Assembly (NCBI GenBank): GCA_030248215.1
Contig: JASANG010001561.1
Span: 1 to 64,000, forward strand
Reading direction: 5' to 3'
Source: Enoplolaimus lenunculus
Taxonomy: Eukaryota > Nematoda > Enoplea > Enoplida > Thoracostomopsidae
Length of the DNA: 64,000 nt
This document shows, piece after piece, positions 12,105 through 23,600 of the stretch. Numbering within the stretch: the first letter of the stretch is position 1; every line of letters starts with the position of its first letter. The position numbers were made by a program, and so were the translations under genes. Under the pieces are notes generated by a model. It was not told where the DNA came from. It saw only the letters and a list, made by a program, of their open reading frames with translations, and ran no database searches.

Positions 12105-15100
12105 CTTGCCTACCTTGACCACCATACCGATGGTTATCCTCATAGTTTGACTGTCGCGAACCTAAACATAAACAGAACAAATTCTTGAAGCACACAGAAG
12201 GAAAGTTTCACTGCCAACATATAAACAAACACACGACTGCAAACCACGCTTGGGAATTAGTTTCTCCCACAATTATATTGAGATACTGTAAGATGACAGA
12301 CATTAACATTTATACAACCAAGGACGTGTTACATTGCTTATCTGCTGCGGTAAGGTTACTTATTTTCGTGTACTGTTCAAGGCAAAATTATGCTGCATTA
12401 AAACATGTCTTGTAGTTTGCCAGGTTTTTTCGTTATATCATGGTTTTAGGATTGCTTTGGTTTTACAACGATCTATTAACTCCAATTTTGAACGGTATTG
12501 AACTTACCGGGTACAACTGTTATCGTGTTAGAAAACCAACACCTCATTATTCAAATGCACGGTCTGACCACTCGTCAAATGCTTTAAGGAGGATTACATA
12601 CTTTGCTATCATAATGAACTTAACTGACACATACATGTACAGATTTTTCTTCTATATCTCGGTAATGACGATTTGAAGTCTAACAGTGACATTTTATAAA
12701 ACAAACCTCCTGACGATCCAGGTCGCCCAGAGCGACCACGATAGTTGTTGTTATCGTTACCATAAGTTGACCTGGACACGCCACCACCACCACCACCACT
12801 ACCACCTCCACGACGATCTTCATGATGTCGCGACAACATCGATGTAGCTGAACCAGCGCCTACGCCGCCGTGACTGTGATCACGAGGTGACGCATCGTAT
12901 GCAGCCGGCGATTTTCTAGCTGGCTGCTGCTGTTGCATCGACGATGTTTGTGTCGGAGACACCCGTCTATTACTATCTGGTCGGCTAGGCCGCAGCTGCG
13001 ATGACGACACAGATTGCATCGAAGGCGGCGGCAGCAATGGTAACGGTGGATGCCCTGTGCTCGGCAACAACGGTGGGCGTTGCTGGTATCCGCCCCCGCC
13101 GGCCAAAGGACCGCCACTATTGTCTGGAGTTGGCGAAGGTAGCAATTGATTACGTGGAGGCGGTTGTTGTTGTTGTTGTTTTTCGAGATTGCCACCACTT
13201 TGTACTGTCGTTGTTGTTTGTTGTAGCAACGGCGGAGGTGGTGGAAACGCAAGCGGCGGCATACCAGGAAACTGTGTTGGTGGCAAAAATCCTGTAAAAA
13301 TAACTACTCTGGATGTGAAAACCATCAAAACGGCGGAAAGTAGATTCGAATACAAATGAATAGAAACACAACAACCAATAACAATTGTTATCATACAAAA
13401 AAATTAGGCATTCTGTGCCAAATGTAAATTTAGAAATATCGAGACAAAATTGATCCAATATAATAAATAATTAAAGTACAATCACGAACAAAATTAAGTA
13501 GTGCAGTACCCTCCCAAACCGCGGCTCTGATCGCGATCGCTCGTTTCTTAGACATAATTGCTCGGAAAACGATTTGACCTGGTCATTGTGAAGGCGGTTA
13601 CAACCGCGGTTTGCTAAAACTGCGATGTTAATCTTATACCAAGCGCCAAAAAACAAGAAACATAACACAACAAAACCAAACAAACCAGGTGGCGGTGGCA
13701 TCGGCAGACGAGGAGGCATAGATGGTGGTGGCGGTATATGCATCATTGGTGCATTCGTGGCTGGCTGAGGTGCTACTGAAAGTGTCGCCCTAGCTCCCGG
13801 CATATTGCTGGGCGGTGGAGCTCCCGCCATATTGCTGGACGGTGGTGCTCCCGCTGGCAACACTGGTTCAGTTGAACACAAAGTAGCAGTTGCTGTAGGT
13901 GGTGGTACCGAATGCTGTAGTTGTGGTTGTGAAATTGGATGTTTACCAGTATGGTCTAGACTAGAACCGCGTGCTAGCTGATGTGGCGCTGGATAAATTA
14001 TTTCGCCGGAACCAGGCACTTGTTGTCGGCTGTCGCGGTATGACGAATCTCTTACGCATTGAGTCACAGGCGTTTGTTCGTTGTTCACACGATGCTGCTG
14101 TTCATGTCCAACCGAAGCAGTGCTTGATATTGGCCCACGTTGGGTGGCATTGGAAACTGTGTTCGCGTTGTCCATAGACGTTAAACCGACACTACGAGAA
14201 TGCATACTTGCTGATGCATTTGATTTGTCTAAAAATGAATGAAAACTATTCCCGTATACTACAGAGCATTGGCAAGACTAAATAATCTAAATAGCAACAT
14301 CGATACATAGTCAATATCAAATTTGACGAGTATGACAGCACTCAACATTGGCAAACATCATGCCACTTGCCTCAAAAATCACAAAAACAATTTACATTAC
14401 AGTAATAACAATCAAAAGGTATGTACCTTGCACATTTGATATGTTTGGCGATGCTTGTACTGGTGAACGTGCTGTGGCTGCCTGAAATACAATGTGCAAC
14501 GATCATAAATCAAATACGATTGAGTCTTCAAGAGATTTGTGTAGGCGCTTAAATTTTATTTAAAAACTTTCAACCTAGAGCAAGATATTTTAAGTAATCT
14601 TAACACCAACCAACAAATAAAATGTGCTTATTACGTACTCAAAGGCTGTTTCTTAGTCTTCAAAGAAAAGAGTATGAGAAAGGTCAAGAAATACAAAAGA
14701 TGAGTGCCTTTTTATCAGCTATTTTTTGCCAAAGTCGGTCAACTTAAATTGTGCGTAATTCATGCACAAGGAATTGACAAATATTAATAGGTTTTTGTTT
14801 AGGTATTTTTTAATCAGCTAACCAAACGTTACAACCCAAAGTTACCGTTATTATTCTATCTACCTCATTAATGGTATTCAATACGTTTCGCATCATTTCC
14901 ACAGTATTATCATTCACTTTAGGAATGCTAGAACTGGTTGATAGTGCAGCCGAAGCAGACGCGACAGCGTTTCCAGCTGAGCTTGTTCCGGACAATGTTG
15001 GCAGCTTAAACAAATTTTGTAACGCACTAGGGAGACCACTCTTTGATGACATTGACAGGCCTGCAGAATCACCGAATGCGTTCGCACCACTGGGGACGGT

Positions 15101-18100
15101 ATGGACGCCATTTCCGCTGTTATTGTTTGTAGACCCAGTGTTCCCAGCACCAGCTGTATCGGTGCCTTGTCGCAGCTGACTTAGGTAGAAATTAGTAGTT
15201 GTTTCATCTTCAAGTGGAATAATTTTGCAAGGAGTTGCGGCTGCGTTACCTGTGGACATATCAAGATCGGGTTCTTTTGGAGTATCTGGTATGCTAAAAC
15301 AATAATTGAAATATGTAGACTTCGACACTTCTACTCAATAATTCCTGACAAGTTCAAAACCACAAACCGCTACTATGTACATACTACCGAGGTGGTATAG
15401 AAGTCTCTAATAATACTAGTCAGCTACCATAATTATAAGCACAAGAACATATTTAAAAAACAAAATGTAACACACAGTATAATTGACGAGCGCCAATATA
15501 AAAATCAGCTTACAAGTCTTTCGATATAAAAATATCTGCAAGGACTTTTTTCTGTCGTTCGGCCTGTATATCCTTTTCTTTGCTTTTGGCGCCGGGAAAT
15601 TCGAGCATAGGCGTCAAGCCCTCAATTTTGAACAGTTTCCACTAAAAGAAAATACAGACAAACATAACAACACGAATTACAGGACAATTACATGGATGAA
15701 AGCTTGCAATAAAATGCTAACAGCTCAATAATAACAGGCCCGGAAAACGCCATGTTATAGTTTTGCGTCGTCTAAATTAAGTTATGAAACCTTTATATAA
15801 AATTCGGCTTCTCATACACACCGGTTTAAATATTTGTTCATCAAGTGAAGATCTTGCTTCGAAATACATCACTGAGCCTCCGCCACCACGTCGCGCGGCT
15901 TCTAACGACTGTCGCTCCATCTGCATTTCCATATGTTTAATGTCCATTGGTCCACCTTCCGCAAAGTGTAATTTGTTAACATTTACTGAAACAAAGTTGT
16001 TCAGTAAGATATATTTTCTATCCAGTAGTAAGTATTTGGCGAATGCGTTCTAGCTGCTTTACTTATAAAGCAGCAAAGCTAAAAATTATTGGACCCCGGT
16101 TCGTAAACGTCAAATCGGACCGTATAAAACCAAAACCAACCTTCTGGTTAATCTAAGTATGAAAATGAAACTTTTGGCAAGGTAAATGCTTAGCTTACCA
16201 CGACTTTGCTGTACCATGTACTATACTATACAGGTAAAATTTGTATTCTATACTACGTGGCAGGTCTGCGGCTGTCTGGTACGGAACCAAAAACGCAATA
16301 ATACCATCGTTAGTAAATAATTGTACGTACCTCGTTCGCCTTCCTGCATTTCGAAGTAATGAATTGTGATCAGTTCAGATTCTGGCTTCCACGACACTTT
16401 TTTAGTACGTTTTGACTGTTCAGATGCACCACCAGCTTCTAAAACGAACGGCATTAAATGCGGAACGAAATCTAGCTGATAAGTATAAAACGCAAACGTT
16501 CTAATTCTAAGGATAGCTCTATTGAGAGGTCACGAAACGTTGCAGCAATTTTTTCATTGAAGTCGGAAATTAAATATGTTTTTCAAGTTTGAAAGAAATA
16601 TCGATTGGGCGGCCGGGCAGGCAACCGCTCTCCGAGAACACCGGTGGGAGTGGTATCCAGTTCCTTTGCAGCTCCTCAGACGAAATGTCCATGAAAAGTT
16701 ATAACGCTTCATAATATACATCTAAAACTTTGTTCGCAACAATGTGGCTTACTAGTTTCATCCACAGACGCATCTTTTCCTTGTAATTTCTGCTCTTCAA
16801 ACGTCTGAAATGCATAATTTCGGTTGTACACCTACATACAAGCCAACTCCTAAAATTTTGCACCTTGCAGTACAGCCTGCAAGCTACTACGAATTAGTGT
16901 TTAATATATACGTCTATCATTTATACGATACTAGTCCACATGATGAAATTTGATGTGATTGGTCGATTCAGTAAAAATCGGTGCTTTAAGCATTTTGGTC
17001 AGTCATCACTTATCAGCAAGGATGGCGCTATACGCTATATTCGTCGTGCGGCGCCGTCCGTCACCGTGCATCAACCGAATGGCGCCATGCGTCACCATGC
17101 GTTATCGTACGCAAATTATACACGTATGATACGGCGACGGATGGCGCCGAACCGGGTGACGGACAACGCCGGACGTCAACAATGCTTCAAAAAATCACCG
17201 AAAACTGACCAATGTCAATAAAACAAACCCTAATCCAACACTTCAGTTTGTTCACCTTTTTAGATGTTTGGATCGTATCCGGAGTTGAGCCCGAACGTGA
17301 CTTATCCCCGTTAGCACCTGCCGCATTTGGTGATCCACTAGTGGCTGGACTATTGCCGTCAACTGTCGAGTTGGCTACCGGTTTTTTCTTCCGAATGAAT
17401 GTCGGTTTGCCTAACTTTGTCAGAGGTAAAGCAGACGAAGCGTTAAGTGCTGCCATAAAATCGCCGCTTTCAGTCAGATGTGCTAAAAATTGTAATGACT
17501 CGCTAACGTTGTTTACAAACACAATAATGAATTTACCATAACTAATATGTACGTATTAAAGACCTTCAAAGAACAATAAATTTTTGCACTAATATTAAGG
17601 CATAGGCTAAAACAAACGTTTGAAAATATTAAGTAGACCTATTCTTAAAAGTAACCTAAGCTTAAGATGTTATGTTAGTGTTAATTTTAGCCGGTTATAT
17701 CGAAATTAATCAACCACAAATTATATAATGGCGGTATAACTTTTGTGTTCAAAGCTGAAATAACCAAATATAAAAAACAAAGCGCACCTTTGTTGGACAA
17801 AGCAAGCTTAGCCTTTGTTGCTGTGGTAACAGGTGAAGCATCAGCAGCAGACGTAGGCAAATTGTCCACATCCACATTATCGAAGCGTGCTCGTTTGTCG
17901 ACACTTGAGATTGCGGAAGGACTAGTAGAATGTTTATCAATGGAACTAAAACGAAGCATTATTCAACGTTGGAGTATGACTTAACAAAATTTTTACCGTA
18001 TTCTGAGCATGCGTGGGTTCCGACGGATTGGAGGGGTTTCAATCCGCCTCGGTTTGGCAACCAGAAAAAAATCTTGAGTACGTGTAATGTTTAACGACAA

Positions 18101-20638
18101 AATTACTGTTTTTAAGAAAAAACTCCACTTAGTCAACCCTGATCGCTTGTACATCACATGCAAGTACACCCGACAAAAAGTGTTTGCCGTCTGAAAAGTT
18201 AAATAGGTCAAAGAAATACTGTACCAGGGGCAAAATCTACAGCGAGAAGCTTGATCCGGGACGCAAATGGAGTTTGGAGGGCTTTGGCCAAGCGGAGAAC
18301 CCCCAACACCCAGTAGCGAACCTCCAGGTATCCAGTAGTATGAAATCATATTATCAAACCCATTCTACTTGCATTTTAGCTCATCTCCGCTCAAGACGGA
18401 AGCTTTCAAGTGGCACAGGAGTATCGACATGCCATCTACAAAGATTTTAAGAGCAGATTTGGCGAATTATGTCATGCCATACACTACGTGGCTTGAACTA
18501 TTGCAGCTAAGAATGTTAGGTATAATGAACTTCGAAATCAAGCCAAATTTCTTAGAAGCACATTAATTTTAAAACCACATTTTGCAATGACGTACAAAAC
18601 TAGAGCAAGCGCTATTTAATTAAAAGCCAATTCAAAAGAAACGTACTTTCGTTTTTGGGTTAATTTTATGTCAACAGAAGCTGGTGGAATCTTCCGTGTA
18701 TCACCAGATTCAGTCTTCAATTTCTTCGGTGCAGCCGTATCATCATCTTCTAGGCCTAGAATTTGTTGGTAAATCGAATAACTATGATTTAACCGAAAAC
18801 AAACACGCCGTTGGCTCATAACCAGTTTCTTCTACTCTTACCTCCGCATTTAAGCTTCAGGCTTACGCGCAAGTTTTAGACCAGGTAAAAACTTAGGCAA
18901 AGCTTTACGCTTAGGCTTTCGGTAGGTCTTTTTCAAAACGTAAGCATAAGCGTGAGCCTAAACCTGTGGGAGGTTGGGAACTGTCCAAAGCCTTAAAACT
19001 CATATTGTAAAAAAACTCGTGAAAATTAGTATTTTTGCTGTTTAACTCGCACAGACTCATAGGCTCTTATTTTCAACTGAATATTATATAGCACCTATCA
19101 TCAGTTGGCGATAGGTTTGTCACCTTTGACCCAGTGAACTAAACTCGATTAAATTACACACGTTTTCTCTTTGTGAGATCCTCTACAACCGTGTGATGTT
19201 TCTTGCTTGCAGAAACACTAATTTCCTTGTTTGTAAACTGATGATAGGCGATATTCTCATTTGAGAATAAGTAAGTTGTCTTAAAATTCGTTACGGTACC
19301 GCGCTTATCTGTGTATATGGCCCATATATTCTTTAAAACAAAAGTTTCGAACTCTGAAAATGCTGATATTATCTTAACTGGTCAAATGAACGTGTTCTGT
19401 TTACAGCTACAAAAACATGACAACAGCATTAAAATCGTTGGAAAAAGTGTAGCTAGCAAACAACTGCTAAACAGTTCTAAATTTTTACAAAGGAAGTGTA
19501 CACTTCTCGAGATTATTCCCGGGACGTTCTGGTTACTTTCTTCATAAGATGGTTGCCTAAAAATAGTGGGATTTAGAAAACATTTGCATGTTTAAGATTC
19601 CCGTATTTTCCAACAGATCATTCCAAGCCAAAAGCAGTTTTAAAACAAGGCCAAACAAAATTTTTGTCAAAAATTTTCAAATTGACCATTACTTGCGAAC
19701 CGTTCTTCTGATCGCGGAAAATTTAACTCCATTCAGGTCATCTCTGCAAACTCTGTCGATAGGTAAACAAATTGTGAAACCAAAATATTTATTTACCCTT
19801 TTCAGGAATATTGCGTTAATTTAAAAAATGCCACCGACTCATTTACAACTTTACAATCCAGAAAATTTCTACTCTCGACTTAGGAACACCGATACAGAAA
19901 TGGTTCGAAATTAGGTTATCCAAAAAATTGAATTTGCCTAATCGAATCAATTTCAGTTAAAACTGAAGCTTAACCGGAATTCATTGTTGAGAGATTTTAT
20001 AATTATTATTGGCGGGGCTGAAACCTTACAGTGGACAAACTGAGCACCGGACAAATACCAGCAGAACAGAGTTCCAGCGGAGAAACGAAGTAAGCTGCCA
20101 ATTTTGAAAAGATATATTTTAATTAGAATGTTTGATGCATACGCATAACGAATAACTAAACTGTATATCGATGCCAAGTACGAAAAATGGGCATAAAATA
20201 TCGAAAAAGAAACTAATGCCTTGCAACAGCAAAAATAAGTTCAGCGTGCGTCGACCAGATGTTGCAACAGAATTGAAAATATGTTAATTTATACCGTATA
20301 GATCGCATAGATACGAGCCACACGGTTCTTCCTTCATAGAAGGTTTATATATGCCAGGGTGCAACCGGAATTACAATTTACAACGAAAATAGAGAAAAAA
20401 AAATAAATTATTTCTCTTTTTTTATAATATAAATATTTTATTTTTTATTTTTATTAAAAACAAAAAAAAATAAAAAAACCCATATATGCCCGGGTAAAAA
20501 CTCCCGTGGTCCATTGTGCGAAAACGATAATTTTTTAGAATTGTACAGAGAAACCGGAGTAACCTAAATTTATTAATGCATTCACTGGTGCTGTAGTTCA
20601 AGCAGTGTTAAGAGTGAATGCTGGTTTTATTTATTTAT

Positions 20639-20680
<42 letters not shown>

Positions 20681-23600
20681 CAATTTATAAATATTCTACC
20701 ATCTACATTAAAGTTGTAGTTTTTAAAATAAATTTTATTAGGTTGTATGCAAGATATAACAAAGTTTTATTAAAACACAATATACACAATAAACTATAGC
20801 GTTCAAGCTTGTGCTAAATCCCATATTAGTAAAAAACGGATCCGAAATGTATACGTACACGTATTTTCAGTGGCAGATATATGGTGTAACATAGGTATGT
20901 AGTATTAAAACATTACTACATAAGTACACAGATCAGTTATTAACAATTCAATACATCCGATAAATTTATAGCCACAACCTTTCTATTGACATTCTTGATA
21001 AAGGCTTCTAAAAATGCCGCAGATGTTAGGTATATAAGGGATTATCACAATGGTATCCTCTCCCAACAGCAAGGAAAGAAAGCTGATCTCAACTAATATA
21101 AGCAACGAACCTGTGGATCTAAACTTCGAATTGAACGTTTTGGTCGTTTTTGCTCGATTATTTGTTGCTGTGCTAATCGTACCAGTGGTATCTTTTAGGT
21201 TTGTCGCATTCACTGTGGTAGTATTTCGAGCCTTGTTTGTTTCACACGCTTTCGTGCCGTGTGGCTTACTAGCTATGGTACCATAAGATGCGCCGGAAGT
21301 TGGTTGGTATTTTGCTGCCACGGCTTCGAGTACTCCAGTGCTACCATTACCCTGTTTTACGTCGCTTTCAGTACTTGATAATTTAGTCCCACTCGCCATT
21401 GCGGATGATACATCACCGTTTGGCTTTTTGACCGGCTGAGACATACCAGATAGCTTCTTAGGAATGCGTGGTAATTTCATAATTTTTGCTTCCGTCGACG
21501 TCGCGTCTGCTATCATACGATCAAATGCAGTAAGCGGCAGGCTTTTTTTATCCAAACTCGTTGTTACTTTAATTTTCTTGCCGTTCGACTTAAATTGTTT
21601 TTTCGATTTGACTGAGTCCACCGCAGTTGTTGCAGGTGTTCCGTTTACGAGGGATCTCGACTTGCGGTGCTTGTTGCTACTAGTTGGAGGTCGCATTTTG
21701 TCAAAAACATTCAACGAGGATGTAGCACCTTTGGCATCGTCGTTTTCATCGCTCGATAGGCCTCCCACCTGATCTTCAGATTGTCCATTTATACTGCCCG
21801 TACTACTAGCGCTACTACCACTGTCAACACTACCGGCATCAGAGTTCCGTACCGTTGATGACTGTTTCAACGTAAACCCGAAGTTTAGTCCAGAGCCAGA
21901 AGCAGCTGATTCAAATGGCAACTTGGTACTAGTACTGCTACCTCCGGCACCAGCTAACTCAAATGACTCAGCAGCAATCTGGGCATTCGGAACACCTTGT
22001 TCGTCAGAACTATTATCATCATCCTCGTCATCGCCGTTACTGTCTTCTGCTTCAATATTCGGATCACAGTATGTTTGTGAAGCGCCACAGCCAGAGGAAA
22101 CCAACGCTTCATGCTGTGACAAATTAGGGGGCGGTGGTGCCAAACTAAGTCCGCCAAGCAACAATTGTCCAAAGCGGGACAGGGCTGAAGCTGATTGCTG
22201 ATGTGTTGTGTTTGTCGTTCCCGTCGTACTTGCAACGTTCACAGACTCAGTTGTGGACAATGCTAACGGCGGTATCTGAGCTAACATTTCTCCGTCAGTT
22301 TGCCGTTCTACGGGCGTTTCAGAATCGGTACCTATAAAACTAATCCATTTCATGTTAAATTTTTGTATTAAACAGTAAAATTTAGGTGAAGACGGAGCAA
22401 TAACCCAGAAATGAACCAGGCAAAACGTAAGCGACAGGTAGCCAGCTTATAGACAGATCAATTTTTACAGTTTTAAATTGCTCCATTATTTTATGTAATT
22501 TCACTCATGGTCACATTTAAACAATGCTGTAAAAAACTCTTAATTAAGTAATTAAAAGTACTCCAATTTATAGGTATGCGGAATTTTGTTACTTTTTTTC
22601 TTATTGCGACAATAAATGGTAATACGACCAAACCAATGAAATAAAAGCCGATTTTCATACTATTGTTCAAGGGCGGGATATTAAGCACATAGGTCATAAC
22701 GTTACTCATGACGTTTAACTAAAATTTTGAAAACGAAAAACCTGCAACTCAAACCCAAAACAAAATAGTCCGACTTAGTCTTTAAACAAATTTTTCTATA
22801 TAAAAGGCAATATCCAAGCATACATCTACCAGCGCAACACAGCTCAATGGACTTTATGTGACCTATTAGTGCACAACATACCAACATTCTGTGTTTCATT
22901 CGGTGTTATTCCCCCATTTGGTGTTGATTCTTCAATAATAATATCTTTCCAAATTGTTACGACATCAGTCGATAGCAATCGAATTGCTGAAACAAATGTT
23001 ACTTAATCACCAGCATGTGGACCGGATAGCAAAAAAATGTCTGATGATATAATATCCGGCCACAGCCGGATAATTAACTCAAACCTAGTGCTAAATGTCA
23101 TTCAAATATAAGAACGTGACTAACAATAATTATTCTTCCTTACGTGGCCTAAATCATTCAGTGTTTACGTGACAAAGCTACAATCTCACGCCGATGCATT
23201 TTAACAGTTTAACAACTACCCCATTTCACTATTCTATGTTTTGCAGCGTTCCGTTCTGTTGCAATATTTGTTTGCCCCATGTACTCTTAACAGCATCCAG
23301 TGTTCTCTAGGTACCATAAATCAGAGGCGGTTTAGGATTAAGGTTATTATTTTCGCTTAGGCTTACGCTTAGTTTTAGACTTATTTTACGCTGCAGTTTA
23401 GGTTTCGGAATATGAATAATAAGTTAAGATACGGTTACGTGTACGTCTCCAAAAATACCACTGGTCATTTCTACCAGGTTTTCCAACGTTACGGTAACCC
23501 AATAAAGATTACGAACGTACACATGCACAAGCAAACATTTAGAAACACATATATGATTGAAAAATAAAAGTAAGTCAATCAGTTGCCGTTCATTTAAACG

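Noticed and set aside
13001-13297. 98-codon plus-strand frame opposite PNUTS
   Set aside because: Shadow of the Pro/Gln-rich PNUTS exon. The minus strand has in-phase splice sites and conserved neighbours.
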